This document shows, piece by piece, positions 1 to 4,805 of a stretch of 6,108 nucleotides of DNA (the first letter of the stretch is position 1; every line of letters begins with the position of its first letter). Both the position numbers and the translations under genes were made by a program. The stretch lies in NCBI GenBank assembly GCA_963548155.1, contig CAUUTP010000102.1, forward strand, positions 1-6,108. The letters are read 5' to 3'. This DNA is from Eikenella sp963548155. GTDB taxonomy: Bacteria > Pseudomonadota > Gammaproteobacteria > Burkholderiales > Neisseriaceae. The notes under the pieces were generated by a model. It did not search any database and was not told the origin of the DNA. It was given only the letters and a program-made list of their open reading frames with translations.

Positions 1-79
1 TCGGCACACCGTCCCGACAGCTAAAAATCTTGCGGGATTGGTGTGGAATTTAGGGTTAATCTAGTACAGCCCCTTTTTT

Positions 80-98
80 TATAGAACCATATAAAGGA
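80..98 (+). promoter_or_regulatory. Possible -10 box and ribosome binding site of the hemerythrin gene
   Basis: TATAGA at 80-85 could be a -10 box, but only a poor -35 match (TTAATC at 56-61) lies 18 bases upstream. AAAGGA at 93-98 is a good Shine-Dalgarno sequence 10 bases before the ATG at 109 and fixes that start. Relatives in Neisseria are controlled by the nitric-oxide sensor NsrR. I looked for a clear dyad here and found none. Confidence 0.35.
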
Positions 99-108
99 CA
101 CCACGCTC

Positions 109-579
109 ATGATTGATCACGAACTCTGGCAAAACGCCTCCGACAGCGACATAATCGACCACATCCTGCCGCGCTATCACGACACCCACCGCCGTCAGCT
201 CGACGAACTCGTCCCCCTGGCCGAAAAAGTGGCCGGCGTGCATGCAGGCACGTTTCCTGCCGAGATGGTTCCCTTGCTGCATACCATTCAAGGCGAACTG
301 CTCAGCCACATGATGAAAGAAGAGCGCATCCTGTTCCCCATGCTCAAGCAAGGTGCCGGCCGCGCCGCCGCCATGCCCGTGCGCATGATGATGCATGAAC
401 ACACCGAGCACGATGCCGCCATCGAACGCTTGTTGAAAATCACGAACAATCTGCAAGCTCCCGCCGATGCCTGCCGCAGCTGGCAACAGCTCTACAGCCT
501 GGCGCAAGAGCTGGTGGACGATTTGCGTGACCACATCGATTTGGAAGACAATATCTTGTTTGCCCGCGTGTTGGCGTAA
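109..579 (+). CDS. dnrN: Hemerythrin-domain iron-centre repair protein (RIC/YtfE/DnrN family), single-domain form
   Basis: This 156-residue soluble protein is probably a di-iron protein that helps restore iron-sulfur or other iron centres damaged by nitric oxide or peroxide. It consists of one four-helix hemerythrin (HHE) domain. The six ligand positions can be matched to E. coli YtfE: H27 (in RYHDTH), H67 and E71 (SHMMKEE), H98 (MHEHTEH), H142 and E146 (DHIDLED). The spacings E71-H98 and H98-H142 equal those I recall for YtfE. The C-terminal NILFARVLA also resembles YtfE. YtfE is about 220 residues; here the N-terminal ScdA_N domain with its cysteine motif is absent. The start is the ATG behind AAAGGA. 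The gene stands alone, converges on priA and ends at a hairpin terminator. The family assignment is firm; the symbol dnrN follows Neisseria usage and is less certain. Confidence 0.88.
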   Translation: MIDHELWQNASDSDIIDHILPRYHDTHRRQLDELVPLAEKVAGVHAGTFPAEMVPLLHTIQGELLSHMMKEERILFPMLKQGAGRAAAMPVRMMMHEHTEHDAAIERLLKITNNLQAPADACRSWQQLYSLAQELVDDLRDHIDLEDNILFARVLA

Positions 580-596
580 CCCTTAGAACGTAGAAA

Positions 597-608
597 AGGC
601 TACCTGAA
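597..608 (+). repeat. DNA uptake sequence (AG-eikDUS), exact
   Basis: AGGCTACCTGAA, followed by a further A. It forms the left arm of the terminator after the hemerythrin gene. Confidence 0.93.
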
Positions 609-622
609 ACAGATTTGCTGTT

Positions 623-634
623 TTCAGGTAGCCT
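623..634 (-). repeat. DNA uptake sequence (AG-eikDUS), exact
   Basis: Reverse complement TTCAGGTAGCCT. It is the right arm of the same terminator, inverted relative to the copy at 597. Confidence 0.93.
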
Positions 635-709
635 TTTTCCTGCCCAATGGCTAGCGGGCCGCTTGGCGGGAGCAGATTTGAATAGCGGCGCAGGGGAGAG
701 AAAGCTTAT

Positions 710-739
710 CTGCCTTTGGCGGTTTTAGCTTAAAGGCAG
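710..739. repeat. Small inverted repeat in the convergent spacer
   Basis: CTGCCTTT at 710-717 is complementary to AAAGGCAG at 732-739, with a 14-base loop. It has no T-run and no known role. The rest of the 639-750 spacer shows nothing I recognise. Confidence 0.35.
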
Positions 740-751
740 CTTATTGCAGCA

Positions 752-763
752 AGGCTACCTGAA
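752..763 (+). repeat. DNA uptake sequence (AG-eikDUS), exact
   Basis: AGGCTACCTGAA, left arm of the hairpin downstream of priA. Confidence 0.93.
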
Positions 764-792
764 AAATACTCCATTGAAAGGGTGGGGGTATT

Positions 793-804
793 TTCAGGTA
801 GCCT
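793..804 (-). repeat. DNA uptake sequence (AG-eikDUS), exact
   Basis: TTCAGGTAGCCT on the + strand, right arm of the hairpin downstream of priA. Confidence 0.93.
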
Positions 805-842
805 TTTATGAATGCGTGGTGCTGACACTGAATACTGGCAGC

Positions 843-3044
843 TTACATTTCCAAGGGATCGATATCCACCGACCATCTGGCCGCGGCAAACTGCCGTGCC
901 AGCGCGGCGAGGGCTTGCTGCCAGAGGGAGACTTGGCGGTGCAGCGCTTTGCGGCTGGGGCTTTCCAGAAACACCTGGGCGCGTTCGCGGCCGGCGAGTT
1001 TGGCCAGCAGCATGGGCACCGGGCCGAGGCAGAGCACTTTTGCAGCTTCGGTTTCTGCGCTTTCAGGTAGCCTTTGTTGTGCCACCCATTCGGCAGCCAG
1101 GCGCAATAATTCCAGCGCATCGGCCATATTGGCGGCATCGGCACGGATGGCGGCGGTATGAGAGAAGGGCGGCATATCGAAACTTTCGCGCTCGGCCAGT
1201 TCGCCGGCAGCGAAGTCGGCATAGTTTTGCCGCAGCAGCGTTTGATACACGCGATGCTCCGGCAGTCGGGTTTGGATGAACACGCGGCCGGGCAGCTCGG
1301 CACGCCCGGCGCGGCCGGCCACCTGCATCAGTTCGGCAAACAGCCGCTCGGGGGCGCGGAAGTCGGCGCTGTAGAGGCTGCCGTCGGCATTGAGCACCAA
1401 CACCAAATTCAGGCGGGCGAAATCGTGGCCTTTGGCCAGCATCTGCGTTCCCACCAAAATATCCACGCCGTTGGCGGCGATGCGCTGGTAGAGCCGCTGC
1501 CAGTCGCCTTTGCGGGCGACACTGTCGCGGTCTACCCGTTCAATTTTGGCATCGGGCAGCTGCGCGCGCAGGGCTTCTTCCACCCGCTGCGTACCGATGC
1601 CCACCGCGGTGAGGTCTTGGTTGCCGCAGTCGGAGCATTTTTTCGGAATCGGCACCGCCAGCCCGCAATGGTGGCAGCGCAACTGGTGCGCGCGCTGGTG
1701 CAGCACCAGCTTGGCGGAGCAGTGCGGGCAGCCGAAGGTGTGGCCGCAGTCGCCGCAGAAGAGGGCGGGGGCGAAGCCGCGCCGATTGAGGTACACCATA
1801 CTCATGCCGCCGGCGGCGTGATTTTGCTGCAAAAGCTTGAAAGCGGCCGGGCTGAAGCCTTGGTCCAATGGCTCGCGGCGGATGTCGATCAGGCGAATTT
1901 CGGGCAGGCGGGCGGCAGCGCGGGCGCGTTGCGGCAGGCTGAGCAGGCGGTAGCCGCCGCTTTGCGCCTTGTGCCAGCTTTCCAGCGAGGGTGTGGCGCT
2001 GCCGAGCACAATCGGGCAGCCTGCCTGCCGTGCTCGCCACACGGCCAAATCGCGGGCGTGGTAGCGCAGTTCGCTGTCTTGTTTGAACGAGGAATCGTGT
2101 TCTTCATCCACCACAATCAGCCCCAAATCCGGCAGAGGCGTAAACACTGCCAGCCGGGTGCCCACCACCAGCCGCACCTGGCCGCACATGGCTTTCAGGT
2201 AGCCTTGGGTGCGCTCGCCGGCGGCGGTTTGGCTGTGCAGCACGGCAGTCGGCACATCGGCAAAACGCTGTTGCAGGCGGGCGATAAGCTGCGGCGTGAG
2301 GCTGATTTCAGGCAGCAGGAACAGCACCTGTTTGCCCGCTGCAAGCGCGGCGGCCATGGCTTCGAAATAGGTTTCGGTTTTGCCGCTGCCAGTGATGCCA
2401 TGCAGCAGGAAGGGGGCAAAACCCTGCGCCTGCGCCACCGCATCGGCCGCGGCCTGCTGCTCGGGGTTGAGCGGTACGGGCGAGGGCGGAATCGGCATGT
2501 GGGTGGGCAGAGTGCCAGTTTCGGCTGCCAGCCAGCCTTGCGCCTGCCAGCTTGCCAGCTGGGCGGCGGCCTGCGGCGCGATGGTGCAGGCGGCGCTTTG
2601 GCTCACCGGGCTCTCCAGCAGCGCCTGCCACAGCGCGGCCTTGCGGCGGTGGTGCGGTGGTGGTGCGGGCTGTTGCCGCCCCAAATCGGTGAGCGAAAAA
2701 TAGGTTTCCGGCTGCGGCGGCGGGCAGGGCTTAGCTTCGCGCAGGCCGGCTGGCAGGGCGGTGAAGGCGGTTTGGCCGATGGGGTGGTGATAATAACGGG
2801 CAGTAAATTCAATCAGTTCGCGCCAGGCGGCGGGCAACGGCGGTTCGTGTTCAAACACTTGCGCGAGCGGGCGGATTTTGGCCGGGCTGATTTCCGGCTC
2901 TTCGCACGCGCCCCACACGATGCCGGCCACGGTTTTACCGCGAAACGGCACAGCCACGCGGGTGCCGGGCGCGGGAATACGGTCGGCACGGTAGGTAAGC
3001 AGCGTGTCGAGCGGAACATTGAGGGCAACTTGGCAGTAGGGCAC
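843..3044 (-). CDS. priA: Primosomal protein N' (replication restart helicase PriA)
   Basis: PriA is a 3'-to-5' superfamily 2 DNA helicase that recognises abandoned replication forks and reloads DnaB. This 733-residue protein matches the usual length (about 730). In order it shows: the N-terminal 3'-DNA-binding domain (roughly 1-100); Walker A GITGSGKT at 216-223; DEEH at 313-316; motif III GSATPS near 348; eight zinc-binding cysteines at 430, 433, 439, 442, 457, 460, 470 and 473; GTQMLAKGHDF at 532-542; and motif VI QVAGRAGR at 574-581. All key residues are present. Translation starts at GTG (3042-3044), giving MPYCQVALNVPLD, which aligns with the N-terminus I recall for Neisseria PriA. No clear Shine-Dalgarno sequence precedes it, so expression may be low. 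Two uptake sequences lie inside the gene in different frames, encoding RLPE (658-661) and GYLK (281-284). It is transcribed alone, away from the macro-domain gene. Confidence 0.97.
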   Translation of the reverse strand: MPYCQVALNVPLDTLLTYRADRIPAPGTRVAVPFRGKTVAGIVWGACEEPEISPAKIRPLAQVFEHEPPLPAAWRELIEFTARYYHHPIGQTAFTALPAGLREAKPCPPPQPETYFSLTDLGRQQPAPPPHHRRKAALWQALLESPVSQSAACTIAPQAAAQLASWQAQGWLAAETGTLPTHMPIPPSPVPLNPEQQAAADAVAQAQGFAPFLLHGITGSGKTETYFEAMAAALAAGKQVLFLLPEISLTPQLIARLQQRFADVPTAVLHSQTAAGERTQGYLKAMCGQVRLVVGTRLAVFTPLPDLGLIVVDEEHDSSFKQDSELRYHARDLAVWRARQAGCPIVLGSATPSLESWHKAQSGGYRLLSLPQRARAAARLPEIRLIDIRREPLDQGFSPAAFKLLQQNHAAGGMSMVYLNRRGFAPALFCGDCGHTFGCPHCSAKLVLHQRAHQLRCHHCGLAVPIPKKCSDCGNQDLTAVGIGTQRVEEALRAQLPDAKIERVDRDSVARKGDWQRLYQRIAANGVDILVGTQMLAKGHDFARLNLVLVLNADGSLYSADFRAPERLFAELMQVAGRAGRAELPGRVFIQTRLPEHRVYQTLLRQNYADFAAGELAERESFDMPPFSHTAAIRADAANMADALELLRLAAEWVAQQRLPESAETEAAKVLCLGPVPMLLAKLAGRERAQVFLESPSRKALHRQVSLWQQALAALARQFAAARWSVDIDPLEM
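1062..1073 (-). repeat. DNA uptake sequence inside priA, exact
   Basis: In the priA reading frame this copy is read AGG-CTA-CCT-GAA, giving Arg-Leu-Pro-Glu at residues 658-661. The segment, in the C-terminal part of the protein, looks poorly conserved. Confidence 0.92.
2194..2205 (-). repeat. DNA uptake sequence inside priA, exact
   Basis: This copy is read in another frame, (A)A-GGC-TAC-CTG-AA(A), giving Gly-Tyr-Leu-Lys at residues 281-284. It lies within the helicase core, between the LHSQTAAGERTQ segment and the RLVVGTRLAVF segment. Confidence 0.92.
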
Positions 3045-3080
3045 GGCGGTTGGGAGTGAATGAATAAGGAGACGGCGGGT

Positions 3081-3109
3081 ATTGTACCTGAAACAGGAAG
3101 GGCTACCTG
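3081..3109 (-). promoter_or_regulatory. Candidate priA promoter overlapping an uptake sequence
   Basis: On the - strand TACAAT (plus 3081-3086) matches the -10 consensus at five of six bases. Exactly 17 bases upstream is CAGGTA, part of the near-exact uptake sequence at 3100-3111, in the -35 position but with poor -35 sequence. A transcript would begin near 3074 and leave a leader of about 30 bases before the priA GTG. No better promoter is visible close to priA. Confidence 0.35.
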
Positions 3110-3111
3110 AA
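3100..3111 (+). repeat. DNA uptake sequence, 11 of 12 match
   Basis: GGGCTACCTGAA, differing from the consensus only in the first base. It can pair over 12 bp with the inverted copy at 3167-3178. Confidence 0.7.
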
Positions 3112-3166
3112 AGCGCATTTTTCTACGGAGCTAATGCGTTGGTGCAGTGGAAATGGCAGCATAGAT

Positions 3167-3178
3167 TTCAGGTAGCCT
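3167..3178 (-). repeat. DNA uptake sequence (AG-eikDUS), exact
   Basis: TTCAGGTAGCCT on the + strand, in the spacer between the divergent priA and macro-domain genes. It can pair with the copies at 3100 or 3227. Confidence 0.92.
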
Positions 3179-3207
3179 TTGGATAGTGCGGGCAGTAAAC
3201 TAGGCGT

Positions 3208-3236
3208 ATTGTACCAACGGAGAATCAGGCTACCTG
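3208..3236 (-). promoter_or_regulatory. Second TACAAT / uptake-sequence module upstream of priA
   Basis: It has the same arrangement as at 3081-3109: - strand TACAAT (plus 3208-3213) lies 17 bases downstream of CAGGTA belonging to an exact uptake sequence (3227-3238). Both copies share the ten bases GTATTGTACC. It could be a second, more distal promoter firing toward priA; the -35 match is weak. Confidence 0.28.
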
Positions 3237-3238
3237 AA
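3227..3238 (+). repeat. DNA uptake sequence (AG-eikDUS), exact
   Basis: AGGCTACCTGAA followed by AA. Together with 3288-3299 it can form a 13-bp stem with a 47-base loop just upstream of the macro-domain gene. Confidence 0.92.
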
Positions 3239-3287
3239 AACTTTTGCCGCAACGCAGCAAAATAGACTACGGCAAGGCTGAAGCAAT

Positions 3288-3299
3288 TTCAGGTAGCCT
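3288..3299 (-). repeat. DNA uptake sequence (AG-eikDUS), exact
   Basis: TTCAGGTAGCCT on the + strand, 12 bases before the ribosome binding site of the macro-domain gene. Confidence 0.92.
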
Positions 3300-3311
3300 C
3301 TCATTTAAAAC

Positions 3312-3317
3312 AAAGGA
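3312..3317 (+). promoter_or_regulatory. Ribosome binding site that fixes the macro-domain start
   Basis: AAAGGA lies seven bases before the ATG at 3325. This favours that ATG over the upstream in-frame TTG at 3244, which has no Shine-Dalgarno sequence and would add 27 unconserved residues read through an uptake sequence. I found no convincing -35/-10 pair for this gene between 3239 and 3311. Confidence 0.7.
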
Positions 3318-3324
3318 AACCGAT

Positions 3325-3837
3325 ATGACTGCCACTTTGGAAGTATGCCAAGCCGATATCACCATGCTGGCGGTGGACGCGATAGTCAATGCCGCCAATT
3401 CTTCGCTATTGGGCGGCGGCGGAGTGGACGGTGCGATACACCGTGCCGCCGGGCCGGAGCTGTTGGCCGAGTGCCGCCGGCTGGGCGGCTGCCGCACCGG
3501 TGAGGCCAAAATCACGCAGGGCTACCGGCTGCCGGCGCGCTGGGTGGTGCACACCGTCGGCCCGGTGTGGCGCGGCGGACAGCATGGTGAAGCGGCGCTG
3601 TTGGCCGCAGCCTATGCCAATTCGTTGAGCCTGGCTGCCGAACAGGGTGCGCAAAGCATCGCTTTCCCCTGTATCAGCACCGGCGTGTATGGCTACCCCG
3701 CACGTGAGGCAGCAGTAATTGCGATTCGGGCGGTGCGCGAAACGCTGCTGCAATGCCCGCAGATGGAGCGGGTGGTGTTCTGTTGTTTTTCACAGCAAGA
3801 TGCGGCACTGTATCGGCGATTGCTGGAGGCTACCTGA
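3325..3837 (+). CDS. Macro-domain O-acetyl-ADP-ribose deacetylase, YmdB type
   Basis: This 170-residue protein is a stand-alone macro domain, close in length to E. coli YmdB (177). Such enzymes hydrolyse O-acetyl-ADP-ribose or remove ADP-ribose from acidic side chains in the cytoplasm; E. coli YmdB is also reported to modulate RNase III. Visible family signatures are GDIT-like ADIT (10-13), VNAANSSLLGGGGVDGAIHRAAG (21-43, including N25 and D35, which match the catalytic positions of YmdB), VVHTVGPVWRGG (74-85) and the phosphate-binding loop ISTGVYGYP (117-125). The start is the ATG behind AAAGGA. The last codons are GAG-GCT-ACC-TGA, so the stop codon and the last two residues are supplied by an uptake sequence. 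No hairpin terminator follows, so some read-through toward infC is possible. The exact substrate cannot be told from sequence; the fold assignment is secure. Confidence 0.93.
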   Translation: MTATLEVCQADITMLAVDAIVNAANSSLLGGGGVDGAIHRAAGPELLAECRRLGGCRTGEAKITQGYRLPARWVVHTVGPVWRGGQHGEAALLAAAYANSLSLAAEQGAQSIAFPCISTGVYGYPAREAAVIAIRAVRETLLQCPQMERVVFCCFSQQDAALYRRLLEAT

Positions 3838-3838
3838 A
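3827..3838 (+). repeat. DNA uptake sequence supplying the macro-domain stop codon, exact
   Basis: AGGCTACCTGAA overlaps the gene end: GCT-ACC-TGA encodes Ala-Thr-stop. No inverted partner lies nearby, so unlike 594-638 this copy does not form a terminator. Confidence 0.93.
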
Positions 3839-3959
3839 AAAATCGGGCGGATACGCAGCGCATGTTTGACAGTAAGCAGGCAAAATCGAGAGCATCGCTC
3901 GCACAGATTGCTTGGATTGTTGGTGGGAAGTATCGTTTTGGGCGGCTAAACGCAGGTTT

Positions 3960-3990
3960 TTGGTGTATTTACGGCGAAACTTGCTATAAT
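3960..3990 (+). promoter_or_regulatory. Extended -10 promoter of infC-rpmI-rplT
   Basis: TGC-TATAAT at 3982-3990 is a perfect -10 hexamer with the TGn extension. The -35 region is weak (TTGGTG at 3960-3965, 19-base spacing), which is common for extended -10 promoters. Transcription would start near 3997, leaving a leader of roughly 137 bases before infC. Confidence 0.65.
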
Positions 3991-4001
3991 CGCGGGCACG
4001 T

Positions 4002-4014
4002 TGCGCCAAGCGCA
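4002..4014 (+). promoter_or_regulatory. First leader hairpin of infC transcript
   Basis: TGCGC-CAA-GCGCA, a 5-bp stem with a three-base loop very near the predicted 5' end of the transcript. Its sequence recurs in the hairpin at 4090-4107. Confidence 0.4.
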
Positions 4015-4072
4015 GCGGTTTTTGATAAAATACAGTGGTTTGGTGGCCGGGTTGAACAGTGTTGTCCCCATC

Positions 4073-4084
4073 AGGCTACCTGAA
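4073..4084 (+). repeat. DNA uptake sequence in the infC leader, exact
   Basis: AGGCTACCTGAA, here followed by C rather than the usual third A. ACCTG within it can pair with CAGGT at 4088-4092, and GGCTACC can pair with GGTGGCC at 4042-4048, so this copy may take part in leader folding. Confidence 0.92.
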
Positions 4085-4089
4085 CAGCA

Positions 4090-4107
4090 GGTGCGCCAAA
4101 GCGCACC
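4090..4107 (+). promoter_or_regulatory. Second leader hairpin, just upstream of the infC ribosome binding site
   Basis: GGTGCGC-CAAA-GCGCACC gives a perfect 7-bp stem with a four-base loop, ending 17 bases before the Shine-Dalgarno sequence. It lacks a T-run, so it is not a terminator. Position and stability suggest a role in translation control or transcript stability. Confidence 0.55.
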
Positions 4108-4124
4108 ACCAGACTAACCTTAAT

Positions 4125-4139
4125 AGGAGATTCATCATC
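4125..4139 (+). promoter_or_regulatory. infC ribosome binding site and tandem ATC start codons
   Basis: AGGAG at 4125-4129 precedes ATC-ATC at 4134-4139. No ATG, GTG or TTG in the infC frame lies within reach, so initiation must use ATC at 4134 (4-base spacing) or at 4137 (7-base spacing). A rare start codon is the hallmark of infC and lets IF-3 repress its own synthesis. Confidence 0.75.
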
Positions 4140-4655
4140 GCACAAGAACGCGAAGCACGGATCAACGGCGAAATTCACGCCAAAGAAGTGCGTTTAATCA
4201 GCGGCACGGGCGAGCAGCTCGGCGTCGTAACCGTGAAAGAAGCCCTGGCCATGGCCGAAGAGCAAGACGTGGATTTGGTGGAGATTTCCCCCACCGCCAA
4301 ACCGCCTGTCTGCAAGCTGATGGACTACGGCAAATATAAATACGAGCAGTCGAAAAAACGCGACGAAGCCAAGAAAAAGCAGAAACAGGTGCAGATTAAG
4401 GAAATCAAATTCCGCCCCGGCACCGACGAAGGCGATTACCAAATCAAAATGCGCAACGTTACCCGCTTCTTGGCCGATGGCGACAAAGTGAAAATCACCC
4501 TGCGTTTCCGCGGCCGCGAAATGGCGCACCAGCATTTGGGCGCGCAGCTGCTGGAACGTGTGAAGGCCGATTTGGCCGAAGTGGCCGTTGTGGAACAGTT
4601 TCCGAAAATGGAAGGCCGCCAGATGGTGATGATGGTTGCACCCAAGAAGAAGTAA
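4134..4655 (+). CDS. infC: Translation initiation factor IF-3
   Basis: IF-3 binds the 30S subunit, keeps 50S away and rejects initiation at wrong codons or with a wrong tRNA. Starting at ATC 4134 gives 173 residues beginning MIAQEREARINGE, the length and N-terminus I recall for Neisseria IF-3. The N-domain runs from RINGEI through DLVEISPTAKPPVCKLMDYGKY (roughly residues 10-70); the lysine-rich linker QSKKRDEAKKKQK follows; the C-domain begins at KEIKFRPGTDEGDY and contains LRFRGREMAH and EGRQMVMMVAPKKK at the end. All are diagnostic. The ATC start implies autoregulation. In many bacteria thrS lies directly upstream; here a macro-domain gene does, and infC appears to have its own promoter. 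rpmI and rplT follow in the same direction. Confidence 0.97.
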   Translation: MIAQEREARINGEIHAKEVRLISGTGEQLGVVTVKEALAMAEEQDVDLVEISPTAKPPVCKLMDYGKYKYEQSKKRDEAKKKQKQVQIKEIKFRPGTDEGDYQIKMRNVTRFLADGDKVKITLRFRGREMAHQHLGAQLLERVKADLAEVAVVEQFPKMEGRQMVMMVAPKKK

Positions 4656-4664
4656 CCGTATAAT
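4636..4664 (+). promoter_or_regulatory. Candidate internal promoter for rpmI-rplT
   Basis: A perfect TATAAT at 4659-4664 begins four bases after the infC stop codon. TTGCAC at 4636-4641 lies exactly 17 bases upstream, inside the last codons of infC; it matches the -35 consensus only at TTG. Transcription would start near 4671, inside the left arm of the following hairpin, so that hairpin would form fully only on transcripts coming from infC. Confidence 0.45.
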
Positions 4665-4666
4665 TC

Positions 4667-4700
4667 GCCGTTTTCCGCTCCGCTGCACGCGGGAAACGGC
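4667..4700 (+). promoter_or_regulatory. Long hairpin in the infC-rpmI spacer
   Basis: GCCGTTTTCCGC (4667-4678) pairs with GCGGGAAACGGC (4689-4700) over 12 bp with one G-U pair and a 10-base loop. What follows (TTCAGTATTG) is not T-rich, so it is a poor intrinsic terminator. A smaller stem GCCTG-TTG-CAGGC sits at 4751-4763. In other bacteria ribosomal protein L20 represses its operon by binding RNA in this region; whether that happens here is inference. Confidence 0.45.
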
Positions 4701-4805
4701 TTCAGTATTGTGTGTGCGGCATAAAACCGTGGTTTCGGGTATTAAGCGCGGCCTGTTGCAGGCAGCCTCCCGATGCCTAATCCGATAAACCAATGGAGTT
4801 TTCCC

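Larger units (their letters stand above)
594..638 (+). terminator. Terminator made of two inverted uptake sequences
   Basis: The left arm 594-609 (AAAAGGCTACCTGAAA) pairs perfectly with 622-637. CAG 610-612 can pair with CTG 618-620, with one bulged T, around a short ATTTG loop. The right arm runs into five Ts on the + strand. Read on the - strand the stem also ends in TTTT, so it can work in both directions. It lies 14 bases after the hemerythrin stop codon and is also a possible backstop for priA transcripts. Confidence 0.85.
751..804 (-). terminator. Second inverted uptake-sequence hairpin, downstream of priA
   Basis: AAGGCTACCTGAAAAATAC (751-769) pairs with GTATTTTCAGGTAGCCTT (788-805 region), with one extra A on the left arm. 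It lies about 40 bases past the priA stop codon and is the natural place for priA transcripts to end. On the - strand the arm is followed by only two Ts, so as a priA terminator it is weaker than the hairpin at 594-638. On the + strand it is followed by TTTT. Confidence 0.6.

Noticed and set aside
1..108. NsrR or FNR operator upstream of the hemerythrin gene
   Set aside because: Related genes are NO-regulated, but no dyad resembling either site is visible. ATTTAGGGTTAAT at 49-60 is symmetrical only at its ends.
79..534. A 151-codon open frame on the - strand
   Set aside because: It is antisense to the hemerythrin gene and has no independent support.
1158..3059. A 633-codon open frame on the + strand
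   Set aside because: It is entirely antisense to priA, whose protein has every expected helicase motif. High GC with strong codon bias in priA leaves long open frames on the opposite strand. The + strand product has no recognisable domain.
3244..3324. Longer macro-domain protein from a TTG at 3244
   Set aside because: There is no Shine-Dalgarno sequence, the 27 added residues cross an uptake sequence, and the ATG at 3325 has a well-placed AAAGGA and gives the family's usual N-terminus.
3862..4083. A 73-codon open frame on the + strand upstream of infC
   Set aside because: It crosses the infC promoter and leader, lacks a ribosome binding site and resembles no protein I know.
4059..4133. infC extended upstream to a TTG at 4059
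   Set aside because: It would translate the uptake sequence and the leader hairpin into 25 residues absent from IF-3. The Shine-Dalgarno sequence at 4125 serves the ATC codons instead.
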